This document shows positions 52,401-61,218 of a DNA stretch of 64,000 bases, piece by piece (position 1 is the stretch's first letter; every line of letters begins with the position of its first letter). Source of the stretch: Paracyclopina nana (taxonomy: Eukaryota > Arthropoda > Copepoda > Cyclopoida > Cyclopettidae); NCBI GenBank assembly GCA_019096065.1, contig JAGUCH010000003.1, positions 2,666,001-2,730,000 on the forward strand, given 5' to 3'. The translations under genes were made by a program, and so were the position numbers. The notes beneath the pieces are model-generated. The model saw only the letters and a program-made list of their open reading frames with translations. It was not told the DNA's origin and made no database searches.

Positions 52401-54076
52401 AGAGGATAAAAGTCATGTCAAAGACTGAATCCTTGTCCTTCAAACCAGAAATTGGAAGCCTCGTGTTCGTTCGACGATTGCCGGAAAACAAACACAGGCG
52501 AAGATTTATGGCCGAGTTACACGAAATTGTAGATATAACGCGCACCCAGGCCACAGTCAAGCCCTACTTACGTAAAGGAAAAGAACGACAAGTAGGCCTA
52601 GACCAAATTAAAATATATCGCTTTCACGAGTTATACTCCATGCTTCCTGAAAAAGTCACCGATTTATTATTGCGTACCTACACTCCAGAACAAATTAGCA
52701 AAAATGAGAGCTCAAGGGAGATGAGACAGTTCCTGACCAACCCTTTGGTCAAGCCTCCTCACAAAAAGAGAACAGACGAGATCTCAGAAAGAGAGCTGGT
52801 AGAACAGCTAATTTCGGAAACCACGTCTGACACCACAACCTCGTACGATAGACAACTGCAAACCGCCTTAGATGCAGGCAGCATTTTGCAAAGAAAGGCC
52901 GCTGACATATTTAAGCCTGAAGACATCGCTCGAGTAAGACAAAAAGCGCAGGTTGTTGTTCTCGAAGATTGGAAACAGTTCAAGATCAGACATAAAGACT
53001 CCCCTGAACAAATAAAGGCCCAACTGGGCCTTGACAAAAACATGCCCTCGTTTAGACAGCTAGCTTTAGATAGGGTCAAAAACCAGGCTTCACAGCAAGA
53101 CCCTAAAACGATGGAATACTCCACACCAGACAAACCAGCTGAACCAGTTAACCCAGACTACAGTTCCATATCCAAGGCATTCCCGAAGGACCGGGAGCAA
53201 AACCAATCATTCGACACGGACGGAAGTTTTTCTCCCGACCACCCCATATTAAACGAGAATAATCTACAAGCCGAGCTTTCTAGAATCAACTTCCCGAACC
53301 GAAACATGGACCTCGAAATCGAGTCTTTAGCTGACTCTTTCGCTAAGGCCTCCATTGAGCCTCAAGACCCGCTGTTCTCAGGATTACTGCAACCTACAGA
53401 CCTAACTAAGGCCTTTGACAATACTAAAGAGTTCATCGAAGAATTCGAAAAACAGACCAGCTTTGTCAGCCCAGAGAGCAAAAATAAACTACTAGAGGGC
53501 TTCAGAAGACTGTCACGAGCTTTCACTTCTCCCTTTAAATCACCCAAAACACGCCTAGAGGATGCAGGCACAGAAATGTCACCCCTGAGTCCAAGCACTA
53601 ACGATCCTTCACACGATCCTGACGTATACGAGGACGTGGGAGAATATGGGGCCACCGCCAGGCCGCCCACACCAGATGAAGAAGACGAATTAGTCTCACC
53701 ACCTAGTATAGCGGAAGAAGTGATGCGTAGACTGCGAGGCAGAAAACCAATAAATTACAGAGAAGCAAGAGCATACACAAAAAAGGTACACTATGTGCCA
53801 CTCGAACCCAGAGAAGGACCTCTGCCACTGGCTGAAAGGAGGAAACTTCGCGAAATATACAACAGCGACAATGGTGATTCGCCTTATCGAGTCCAGTTGA
53901 AACATCACGTATTGAGAGATTGGAAAGGAAAACACGTTGTAGCACCGCGTTTCGACTACGCCATCTTCCTCAAGGCGATGGGGTTAGACAGCGAGAGCGA
54001 CGAGCTACAAAAAACATTAATGAAGCACAGAGTTACGCGAGACGACATGTACCACCTATATAAAGGAACACTATAG
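46469..54076 (+). CDS. pol region of the giant element (PR, RT, RNase H, integrase)
   Basis: One open frame of about 2535 codons from the ATG at 46469; the frame is open from 46343. Parts in order are: an N-terminal extension with a hydrophobic stretch; an aspartic protease with DTGSQ at about 47495; an unusual 650-residue spacer with a Cys/His cluster (CRCNLCLKR ... HLEEYHN); a reverse transcriptase (TVDYASGFDQ, IPMGLALSP, CYVDDLCLA at about 50065); RNase H (VIVDAGTISYSALLAE ... IIITDCMAI); and an integrase with an HHCC-type finger (HNHLGANK ... CIHC) and a DDE core (SIDLAF, IADNGG, YAESN). An acidic/basic C-terminal extension of about 550 residues follows. The RT resembles Ty3/gypsy more than Bel/Pao. 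Gag and pol lie in different frames, as is usual for this family. Confidence 0.88.
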   Translation: MSTNNKDLITPNASPAEPQKEADKTKNADADETKSYNYELPPFMQGHFSRECGKASFSFYRAQSEAKKLKETGVAEVAKVSTKTQTEIESTCHYFDDEPADIIETWDSVSNQGKPKNDKPVTIIENSPLADSSEEKTLLEQGNVWDYAIYSSLAILGASLATQAVRNPLITKAASTAIIIAVTGKTVAEYAKNNLTNLARLLGINKESKEKEVVCLKITNQTVPCESSTAELNKAPVTETKLEISTPAEAPVSATVVAETVEATTNNTVAAEDDDIMTVIQSKINSVQAVNFSTHVKKSLDEVDVWGNEDIQSCHSLELNDLADRPFIHVQLPGPVFIKAMIDTGSQSQIISTKLVEIIENKLGYSLPRVATRHKLKVFNGDTIPSSEAVILQILLGGKILLRKVMFLIADVETMLLIGNSLFAHNDVRLTCKGNTQYIELIGKMSKYGKIPLELSSQEFYPVILTHSVALSPGEEITTLAYIKDEAPILPGLEYNEDTDWEADEDDESVISHISKFENQPMLFEAEEFLKPELTDGAITKADHNGMVAINLRNTCEFPIRLDGQQIVGHVNLIDSHRFKKTDKINRINLGLKAIARYPSQCYCQPHGIIAQFSDVNGLTRTTFNAFDRANPLKGKNRPKIVYRDMQLFLASDQQDSYDQLTDEYLQKWLAKKEITHIPCIFVIPVEQHLSGEMKRILCTCNRLFNNFKLLHLRHNHCCHRHQTLATAPITSFLAGYEYTVLTIFADGLECFNFQYQKNKGEDFYDLKVMGARLRLYKLANDIHIILHIRQEDVEDIEYTTALIYTILGQLRFKQTSDYIYVRAVTECLINLNDNPLFLASAAALTLLSGLKYYPEESTFQDLRTDYNIHHFVYIPEGCRCNLCLKRENDQPVTVCGVKTIFEGHLEEYHNRQTLIRKTSELDLVSASLDIAEHTETERQLFEEVYQLLINHPSSITENTIFNGLGGYFFATPDEEFDKFDLSHIPDSHREKFRSLMKSYNDCFTNDPRAYKLWNSPPIEFETKDNVKVVAKAYNMGRQDVALCDRKIGLMLASGLIEPVDASLNKFGSSPCFIRNRKNDEDTPMKQRKVRLLYDLQELNSHIVYRETGHVIPPMQTLLPMLNKACLLTTVDYASGFDQCRLAESSADLSCLCVTSPRSIYRGHLFRPKTIPMGLALSPVVFSTIVQQSLHPEILDRCTCYVDDLCLARIKNEPAPADDNDYECHLRDFQLMLESMRNLNALLSLKKSKVAVKEVEVLGHIIKIAQNGRVTMEMPPKYRDAFDNYPPPKTRKQLQRFVGLTNWLSQYCPSLGAYIAPILDILGTDDGRAGKFTLSPFQEKCFKAIVEEIKLGLTLALPSYGETYVIVDAGTISYSALLAEVDSQGKMVCLGAHSARFPLAIVLNYCSFTKECVGVLAAVTHYKKILDACTRVIIITDCMAIASILSHSFTTNNSFMTRLASRLYALPYSWRLRTVPRGQLDVVDVLLNKFKFSTDETMFFAPYSNSCQLTKDLYAGKLELPAELKNKVITTQELLSHIYNTLLNNGLLSKQLLDKRLASLRDKWTDLIGPCENEPWDEDSLVIVKEDPHEQPIKHTHEEEINPYSAISYLENNPVVEILSVKRAPEPRLPGITRNLLIKLQRNCEETQTIVKLLLISDKKHIPPELSSRFRVLDASILVARKNLKRPFSQASNTKIYMSTHNTAYLLACTHLLHNHLGANKMNLLFTQSMYGTYSARIARIISSACIHCSLNKQSNSRFIGKSRFPLPKAPFDMVSIDLAFFDETLITGRNATVAFIMVDMFSKLLIVKPLTDAKFKQISTAMEEIFSTYGTPKHIIADNGGNLTRNLAMQELINKYSVETVGLLFTTPHKHTNSYAESNIRLLRKALLQNLQCYNKKQSEVLKYTVFALNNRPLTFYKYVDEKGHTIIPTPFSLFFDRKPVFDIGHDIYDILSETEKLVQKKQWAEIIQEYDEKEEERIKVMSKTESLSFKPEIGSLVFVRRLPENKHRRRFMAELHEIVDITRTQATVKPYLRKGKERQVGLDQIKIYRFHELYSMLPEKVTDLLLRTYTPEQISKNESSREMRQFLTNPLVKPPHKKRTDEISERELVEQLISETTSDTTTSYDRQLQTALDAGSILQRKAADIFKPEDIARVRQKAQVVVLEDWKQFKIRHKDSPEQIKAQLGLDKNMPSFRQLALDRVKNQASQQDPKTMEYSTPDKPAEPVNPDYSSISKAFPKDREQNQSFDTDGSFSPDHPILNENNLQAELSRINFPNRNMDLEIESLADSFAKASIEPQDPLFSGLLQPTDLTKAFDNTKEFIEEFEKQTSFVSPESKNKLLEGFRRLSRAFTSPFKSPKTRLEDAGTEMSPLSPSTNDPSHDPDVYEDVGEYGATARPPTPDEEDELVSPPSIAEEVMRRLRGRKPINYREARAYTKKVHYVPLEPREGPLPLAERRKLREIYNSDNGDSPYRVQLKHHVLRDWKGKHVVAPRFDYAIFLKAMGLDSESDELQKTLMKHRVTRDDMYHLYKGTL

Positions 54077-54157
54077 CCTTCAGGCGCCAGGCGTACCGTC
54101 CCTTCTTAGCCACCCGTGCACCACTGCTCCTCAGTACACTCGCTTAAGCCTTGAAAA

Positions 54158-54790
54158 ATGGAGCTTAACGCATGCAACCTATTAGCTTGGAAATCTGAGA
54201 AGAAACATCTAGCACTTGAATTGATAAGACAATATTGGGTGAGAATGAGCTTCTCATCGCCTACACTTCAGGAACAGGACATTTTACATGAGCTATATGG
54301 GTTCGGAGTATACCAACACGTGAAAAAGGTTGGTAGACACAAAGCCTTTGTGCGGGCCACATATGACCTTCTGAGGCCTTCCCCATGGCATTCCTTAGTA
54401 TCACGAGACACGATATCCTCCCACGACACCTCAAGCTTGTACAACTTCAACGAGCTAATTGGGCTTACCGACGGATTCATAAGAAAAAATAAAGGAATAG
54501 CATACAAGCAGGCACTAAATGAACATTACCTCAGAAACCGACACTACCCAGAACATTTCAGGGACGAACACCTGCGCCCTACACCAATGCCTCTAGACGC
54601 GTTATACGAGAGCCTAATTAGCTTAATGGCTTGCCGATGGAGACTACACCTCAGAGGCAACTCAGAAATGGATCACGAGAAATTGGTGGCCATTCCTGAG
54701 CAATTCTTAGAGGACCACTGCCAGAATTACTGCGAAACAGACAAGCTTCGCATTAAATCGATTTTGGCCCTCTCAAACAGCGAAACATAA
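54158..54790 (+). CDS. Accessory ORF A of the giant element
   Basis: 210 codons. It shares a clear common core with the next ORF: LHEL-x2-FG, HKAFV-x2-TY, RP-x-W, SRD-x-I, SSLY-x-F-x-EL-x-GLT-x-G, then HYLRN-x-H-x-PEH and PTPMP. The HD-plus-PEH layout is faintly like DUF5662, a small His/Asp-rich family of unknown function also found in phages, but this is weak. No signal peptide or membrane segment. Role unknown. Confidence 0.7.
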   Translation: MELNACNLLAWKSEKKHLALELIRQYWVRMSFSSPTLQEQDILHELYGFGVYQHVKKVGRHKAFVRATYDLLRPSPWHSLVSRDTISSHDTSSLYNFNELIGLTDGFIRKNKGIAYKQALNEHYLRNRHYPEHFRDEHLRPTPMPLDALYESLISLMACRWRLHLRGNSEMDHEKLVAIPEQFLEDHCQNYCETDKLRIKSILALSNSET

Positions 54791-54971
54791 CAAAAAGGCC
54801 TGTCAATAAAGGCCAAAGAACACGAAATTGCCGATAAAAATATGATTAAAAAATAAAAGCCTTACATGTATCGTCAGGACAAATAAACTAATATAGCCTT
54901 TCTCATAAAACTTTGTTGCACAATTGTAAAGAAATTATTAAATTAAATTTATTTCATAATGCATAACATTT

Positions 54972-55682
54972 TTGGACGAGACAGCAGACAGTCTACTCAT
55001 CACATTCTCTCGCTGCTACAGGAAACTTCGCAGTCTCTTTGCGTTCACTATGGAGCCTACAGCACAGAAATTAATTATCAGAACTCCCGAATGGAAAAAT
55101 ACAGCTACACGGCTCATGAAAAAACACTGGATAGACAAACATCCAATTCCACCCCCAATTGGGATGACGAACCTTATGGACCGCGCCATGTTACACGAGC
55201 TGGCACGATTCGGCATCGACCTGTACGTACAGCAAGTATGCACGCACAAAGCCTTTGTGACCAAAACTTACGAGCGCTTCATTCGCCCGCCGTGGGAAAA
55301 CGTGATCTCGCGAGACGAGATCGCAGCCTACGACAACTCCTCATTGTACGAATTCGACGAGTTGGTTGGCCTGACCGAAGGCATTATTCATGGCCGTAGA
55401 GGAGCTGCCTACGACAGGGCCATCAGGCATCATTATCTGCGTAACCAGCACCACCCAGAACACTACGTCGACGGGAACGGCCAGCCCACTCCTATGCCGT
55501 TCGCACCCCTCTTAGCAAGCGCCTTAGGTCTAATTGCCACACGCTGGGAGAAACAGCTACAGGGCGACCCACAAGCCGACGACAAAACCTTGTTAATGAT
55601 TGAGCCCCAAACATTGGACAATTACCATGAGCTTGACAAGATGCGAATTATGGGAATTATGTCACTATTTAGGACACAATAA
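54972..55682 (+). CDS. Accessory ORF B of the giant element, paralogue of A
   Basis: 236 codons, probably starting at the internal Met of MEPTAQKLII. Collinear with ORF A over about 180 residues, roughly 40 percent identical by eye, so the pair arose by duplication inside the element or its ancestor. It conserves HKAFV, SRDEI, SSLYEFDELVGLTEG and HYLRNQHHPEHY. The His before the conserved Asp in A (SHDTSS) is Tyr here (AYDNSS). Role unknown. Confidence 0.7.
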   Translation: MDETADSLLITFSRCYRKLRSLFAFTMEPTAQKLIIRTPEWKNTATRLMKKHWIDKHPIPPPIGMTNLMDRAMLHELARFGIDLYVQQVCTHKAFVTKTYERFIRPPWENVISRDEIAAYDNSSLYEFDELVGLTEGIIHGRRGAAYDRAIRHHYLRNQHHPEHYVDGNGQPTPMPFAPLLASALGLIATRWEKQLQGDPQADDKTLLMIEPQTLDNYHELDKMRIMGIMSLFRTQ

Positions 55683-57301
55683 GCTAGCACCAATAATAAT
55701 ACACATGTATAATATATATATATTTCATAAGATACAGCACATAAGATCATAAGATATGGCCTCAAATTCGGTTAGGGTGACCAGGTCACCATAACCTCTC
55801 ACAACCTCAAATAGTCACACACATCACACCAAATCTGGTTAGGGTGATGTCCGTGACACCAGTGCGCCAAAAATACGACAAAATTTTTTTTTGCCACCCA
55901 CCTTTTCCGAGGGGGGGGGGGGAATGCAAGGCATACACACACGGATAGATCAATACGCTTTTTTGCATCAAATACGGTGTTTTATTTAACAAATCTCAAA
56001 ACCTTAATTATGACACCCAAAAACAACTTTACTTCAGTCACATAAAACCAGATACAGCCGGCTGAATCACCCAACTGAGAGTTCAACAACTATAAAAGGT
56101 TAAGCTCAAACAGCAAAGCTCTCATTCAGCCTAAAAAGCAACCAGCGGAAGGACCGCATTGATCGCTCTCTCAACGGAGCTATCACGGATCAATCATAGC
56201 CAGAGGAAATCACTCATCAGTTGCCTCAGTTGAGTCTACCACATCAGCCTCGGAATCTTCAGAAATACGAAGGCGCAGCCCAGCGTGCTCAGCAGTTGGC
56301 CTTTTACAAAAACCCTATCGTTGTACAAGACACCGGCCTGACAAAAAGAGAAAAATAAACCTCTAAATTAGCACCGCACTGCAACTGTGACTTACCAGAT
56401 TCACGCGCCCGCGCTTGCAACCAATGCCAAGCACAGTTTTCCAAGGGGAACAAATATCATTTCGCAGCAGTTCCGAGACCAACCAGGTATACGCCTATCA
56501 GGAAACATGCCCACGATGCGGCGGCGCCTCCAAGAGGAACAAAAACCATTTCGCTACACGAGCCGGGCCCACCCAGCCAGCCGCATTGGCCCCTCCCACC
56601 GGCCTCGGCCTCGCCCATTGGCCTAACCCCTCGAACATGCCGGACCACGCCTTCACAGAGAGGCGGGGCCGCCCTCGAAGACCGAGGTGTCCCCACTGCA
56701 CATTGACGAGTACAGGCCACAACTATCGAGCCAAACGCAGAGAGGCAAGCGACACGCCCAGTCCCGCCCATCGTCAGCGTGCCCCGCCCTCTCACCACGT
56801 CGGCCACCACGCCCTCGCCACGAAGATGGAATAGCAGGATTACTATAACTTCGATTTTTATAAAACCACACTCTGTAACGAAAAAGAAAAAATATAACCT
56901 GTACTAATCACTTTGGTATAACAAAAATACTTACTTGACTTCCACGGGGACCATTCAATGACCCGCCCTCGCGAGAAGAAGTTCGTCGACGACCACGCCC
57001 ACGTCAGCACCCACGCCGAAAATGACACCGGCCACGCCTCAGATTCCAGTACGAGAAAGTTGGCTGGACTTGGACTACACCACCAACGCTGCCCACGCCT
57101 CCAGTCTTGCTACTCAGCTTGAGCTCGGCCACGCCCACGTCTTGCGCTCGGCCACACCCAGGACCTGACAATGACAAGGTCACACGCGAGCCCCGCCCGC
57201 CTGATCACCACGAGGATTATTATAACAGCGATTTTTATAAAATCACATCCTGCAACAAAATACAATTCATATATGCGATACTTTCGAAAACAGATTACTT
57301 A
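55683..57301 (-). other. Middle block of the giant element with repeated antisense segments
   Basis: There is no sense-strand gene. It starts with two copies of a GGTTAGGGTGA motif that also precedes the 3' LTR, and a run of 12 G near 55911. On the minus strand there are splice-like signals (for example CTCTTTTTGTCAG at about 56350 and GTAAGT at about 56395 and 56936). Two similar hydrophobic segments occur at about 56800-56872 and 57180-57256 (both include FIKI-x-VI-x-IL). CpG-rich text with CCACGCC repeats fills much of the rest. The status of these segments as genes is unclear. Confidence 0.4.
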
Positions 57302-57750
57302 CTAAACTTCTATAGAGTCGTCGATGACCTGCTCCTCGAGTCCCAGGATTCGGACGACGAACCGGGATCCCCGAGGCAAGTCATGCGGCTCTAAGTAAAG
57401 CTGACTCACCACCGGGAATAAAAACCGCGGCCGCCTCCGAAAAACCCACACGAGGAACGGCAACCCGAGGTAGATTCGGCATATCAGCCCCGCCGCTACC
57501 GTAATTAAGAGGCTGACACAGCCCCAAAAAGCGGCCTGATCAAAGCCCTAGAAAACAGAGCTATTTCTAATAAAAAAGTAAACAAAGATTGTCAAATTCC
57601 ACTCACACTTTCTGGAGCCGCGACAGCCATGGCCGGCGCCACTGACGTCGAGGTCAGCCCAGTCCCACTATAAAACTGTAAATTCGGAAAAGTCAAGCCG
57701 TAAAGCCACGAATTTTCGGACAATTTTACCTCACGCACAATAAAAGACAT
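57302..57750 (-). CDS. Antisense open segments with a membrane-like stretch (giant element)
   Basis: Two minus-strand open segments (57750-57607 and 57546-57302) lie either side of a 60-bp gap bounded by GT and AG signals (the latter CTGTTTTCTAG). The first begins MSFIVRE. The second has a long hydrophobic stretch (CVSLLITVAAGLICRIYLG) followed by a basic stop-transfer-like patch (FRRRPRF) and an acidic tail. The layout resembles the antisense block at 58062-59149. This points to a small membrane protein read opposite to gag-pol. They are reported separately and not joined. Confidence 0.45.
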
Positions 57751-58061
57751 TTTCGCAGCCTCAAGCAAAAATCACAAGTCCAAACAGAGTTACCAGACCA
57801 AAGTCCCCGTTCGCAATGCGCAAAAGCCAAAATGAGCTTAGAACGCGTCAACTATGACATCTGGTACCTCTGCTAGACAATGCGACCATATATTAGGACG
57901 CAGAAAAAGGCCAAACTTGCCCCATAAACGCCGAAATTGCGAGCTACAATATCAAACGAAAGCAAGCAACCACCAAGTGAAATGCATTCGCCATGATTTA
58001 TTAAACAAGTAAAATTAGAAATCCATGAACAAATAACTATACACGCAAAATGAGGCTATAA

Positions 58062-59149
58062 TTACGAAGCGGCCGCGCCATCGTCATGAATTTCTACAAG
58101 AACCTCAGCCTCGGTGGCATCACCAACATTGTCACCCGCGCTCTTGATGGCTCCAAGTGCAACATCAACTTGTCTACCCAAATCATCAAGGATCACACGC
58201 TGGGCCACCGTGCAAAGTGCCCCGTTGACCTTATCATGCAGCGCCTGATGCGCTGCCCGATTGCGAGCCTCTATACCCGCAATTAGCCCCTCCACACTAG
58301 GACCCGCTACACTCGGGCGTAGCCCACCAGCCGCCGCCACGGTGCCACCAACAGCTTTTTGGCCCGTTTTAGCCGCTGATCCACGCTTCTTACGGCCACT
58401 TCTACTCGCATCATCAGACGAATCCTCCTGCTTCTCGGCCGACAGAACTTGAACAGTGCTTGTTCCTCTCCCTCCAACGACCACCTGCTGGAGTTCGACA
58501 TCATAAGTCACCGGCTCACTCAGGGGAAAACGACGGTGGTATCGGTTCAAACACCAATTGTCGAGGCGACGATACCCCCAGATGCAGCCCCAGGCCAAGG
58601 CCGCCAAAATAATCTGCAACAAAAAAGGCCGAGCATAAGATTGAGCCCTCAAAAAGGAAGTCAACTAGAACTTACTATGATCCACACACCAAAGGAAATG
58701 GTGCCGAAAATGCCAAGCAAATCCACACTTTCGGGTCCAGCCGGCTCGCCCTTGGGAGCACCCGGGCATCCAGGTGCGGCCTCCGATGAAAACGCAAATT
58801 GCGGAGCAGCTGTGGTGAATTGGGCCACCGCCGTAGTCACTTTATCCACTATTTCATTGACTGGCAAATCCTATCAAGCATAAATATAAGCATACAAAAT
58901 TACTATCAGAATAAAAAATTGCATTACTGGAAAGTACAGGTCGACCACCTCGCCCAAATTGAACGACCGCAGTGATTGGAGCACAGCCGATAATTTGGCG
59001 CAGGGAAAGGCAGTCCAAAACTGCTCTGCATAATATCGGTCTGCCTCAAATTCCTCCCGGCCCAAAGAGAGCTCATAAAGCAGTCGACCAAAGTAATGTC
59101 TTACCTCAGTACTGCCCGCCTCTTTAGCAGAAGGAAGAACGAAGCTCAT
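58062..59149 (-). CDS. Antisense open segments of a membrane-type protein (giant element)
   Basis: Three minus-strand open segments (59149-58928, 58870-58676 and 58613-58062) are separated by gaps of 57 and 62 bp. The gaps have strong donor (GTAATG, GTAAGT) and acceptor (TTGATAG, TTTTTTGTTGCAG) signals and consistent phases. The first starts MSFVLPSAKEAG. The second ends and the third begins in a hydrophobic stretch (GTISFGVWI; ILAALAWGCIWGY), followed by basic residues (NRYHRRF) and a long Ser/Lys/Ala-rich tail. There is no recognised family. The segments are reported separately. Confidence 0.55.
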
Positions 59150-60051
59150 GTCTCGTATATATATGCGTACAGGAGCAATACCTCGAGCTTAATGAGAAAT
59201 AATCACCTTTCTTCCTGGCAGCCACTCATCGCGCCCCAGATCACCCCCCTCCGCGAAAGACATTGCGCATGCAATACCAAATCAGCAATAAATCAGGGAC
59301 ATCATAAACGCCCCCTTTAAAAAAGCAGCAGAGAGAAAAATGTAAACCGGTTTTCGCATCTTGAAAACGAGACTATACAACTGCAAGGCGAGCTCACTCC
59401 CCGCAGCGAGGTCACATTTCTTCAACGCAGCTTTAAGCACTCCTCGCGCCATAAATCAAGCTGACATCAGCATTCAGCTCGAGCACTGATCTCACCACAA
59501 ATGAAGGGAAAAAATGAATGCAAAAATTAACTAAAATATTGTGATATAAAAATGCACAATGGGTTCATGCCCCCTGAAAACGAGAGAATGGCCCGCTCAT
59601 AACGTTGCACGCTACGTCTAAATTCCGAATTCACACTGCTCGAAACGAGACAAGAAACAAGACCATAAATCTTAGAGATGAACACTTACTACATTAAAAT
59701 TGCGAGAAAGAGAAATAAGGCAGGGGGACGAAGTCAAAATTCCCCATGGCCATAAAGCATGGGGAGCTGTAACACATTACTTGAGTAAAACTCAGGACCG
59801 CTCAATCATCATCATTATTCTTGCTTGTACAGTCTTGCCAGAAAAAAAAAGGGCTTGGCCCCAGGGCAAAAACCCACGCTTTAAAAACAACCGGTTCTTG
59901 AGTGCTCAACCCTTTGTGACTACAAGGTCACACAGAAATGGGCCAGCCAGAGATGCAGATAAATACAGCTTGCAAAAATGAGAAGGATTCATTCCACTCG
60001 CAACCAGCATTGCAGCCAGCACTACGACTACGTTAAGCCCCACGAAACGAA
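59150..60051. other. Non-coding spacer in the giant element
   Basis: About 900 bp, probably with a promoter for the antisense block on the left and regulatory or splice signals for the 3' ORFs on the right. The 59700-59981 frame has no features. A ttgcttgtacag acceptor-like sequence lies near 59825. Confidence 0.35.
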
Positions 60052-61218
60052 ATGAGCCAAGATAACCAAGCCGAGACCCCCGGGGTCCCCCTAGGCCCCA
60101 TGGAAGTCGACCGAAGCGACACTCAGGAAACTCCAGCTCAGCCCAATAATGAACGTGAGGTCGACGACGATTCACCCGCGGAACCTGAGCGGCCCACCCT
60201 GGAAAAATGGGCACGCGATCTCGACTACTACTACAGCTTGGAGGAGCTAACCGCGCACCACACTCCTGAGCGCTTTATCGAGGGCCTAATAGCAATAGAA
60301 AAAGCCCGACAACCAGTGCAAAGCCCATTTATTCGCCAATTGAACCTATTAAAAGGTCCCAGGCCAGAAGTTCAGTGGGGCATGCAACTGGAAGCCTGGC
60401 CCATGAAAAATGGCGAGCGATATGAGCCATCCTCTTTTCGCCAACCAATACGCATCCGTAACTTAGCAAGGTTGACCTTCGAGATCCGCCCCGGAGCAGC
60501 TGAAAGCGACGAGATTCCACGAGTAGCCCTAGTTCTTCTGGGCGGAGAAGAGGCTAACCCATACCCACTGTACAACACAACGGGCACCGCACTTGAGATC
60601 CAAGACATGTGTCCAGTACTGAGCCCCACACTGGGCTCCCACTACAAGGTGGCCACCATCGGAAACGAAGGCTTGCCCGGTGTCTTCGTAGAGGCACCGG
60701 TGCGCAACCGAAAAATCGACGTTTTGATTAAACTCGACGAGTCTTACGTAGAGCCCTCCTTATACATCGACCCGTCCACCATTGCAGTCCAGATCCTGGT
60801 GATCTCGCCGGAGTATCTGGCCAACGGCCTGCTTAGTTTTGGAAGCTTCTTCCCACTCAAAGTAGACATGCGCTACCAAGCCTGCCCGGAGGTCCAATCC
60901 TTCATCGCGCAGCTTGAAGAGGAGAATCCCCGCATGGTGCGCTACTTGCAAGGATGTTTCACCCTGCAGGAGCGTAAAGCCCTACAGCAACGCCAGCGAG
61001 AATATAAGGAACGTGAGAATAGAGAAAGGATTACTTCACCACCGACAAGTTACGCAGCCGCTGCCAGAGCCAGTCATCGCCCAGCGCCCTCCAGAAGACC
61101 AGAGAGGACCGAGCCCTCGACTCAAATCGAGCGGGAAATCGCGTCCGCGCTTGAACAGCTCGAGCCCAATAAAAGAGAACGCCTAAAAAGGGAGCTGCTC
61201 AGCATGGTGAAAAAATAA
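60052..61218 (+). CDS. Unknown 388-codon ORF of the giant element
   Basis: One complete frame. An acidic, Pro-rich N-terminus (residues 1-50) is followed by a compact central region (about 55-310) rich in beta-type segments (ARLTFEIRPGA, RVALVLLGGEE, IDVLIKLDESYVEPSLYID, VQILVISPEYLANGLLSFGSFFPLKV). It ends in a highly charged coiled-coil tail (ERKALQQRQREYKERENRERI ... LEPNKRERLKRELL, in parts). There is no signal peptide and no membrane stretch. Position just before the env-like region suggests an accessory or structural role. No family is recognised. Confidence 0.65.
   Translation: MSQDNQAETPGVPLGPMEVDRSDTQETPAQPNNEREVDDDSPAEPERPTLEKWARDLDYYYSLEELTAHHTPERFIEGLIAIEKARQPVQSPFIRQLNLLKGPRPEVQWGMQLEAWPMKNGERYEPSSFRQPIRIRNLARLTFEIRPGAAESDEIPRVALVLLGGEEANPYPLYNTTGTALEIQDMCPVLSPTLGSHYKVATIGNEGLPGVFVEAPVRNRKIDVLIKLDESYVEPSLYIDPSTIAVQILVISPEYLANGLLSFGSFFPLKVDMRYQACPEVQSFIAQLEEENPRMVRYLQGCFTLQERKALQQRQREYKERENRERITSPPTSYAAAARASHRPAPSRRPERTEPSTQIEREIASALEQLEPNKRERLKRELLSMVKK

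Noticed and set aside
53362-53945. Antisense ORFs of 80-134 codons inside pol and gag
   Set aside because: They are shadows of strongly coding sense frames, with no splice signals or hydrophobic pattern like those in the 57-59 kb block.
46469-54076. Bel/Pao affiliation of the giant element
   Set aside because: The RT text (TVDYASGFDQ, PMGLALSP, YVDDL) and the following RNase H-integrase order fit Ty3/gypsy better. The PBS alone does not decide it. A phylogeny would settle the point.
55909-55922. Run of 12 G as a functional tract
   Set aside because: A homopolymer alone is not evidence of function and is prone to sequencing error.
56415-56834. 139-aa plus-strand ORF with two Cys-x2-Cys pairs
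   Set aside because: It lies in a CpG-rich repeat-containing block, is opposite a minus-strand open segment with splice-like borders, and its Pro/Arg-rich text looks compositional.
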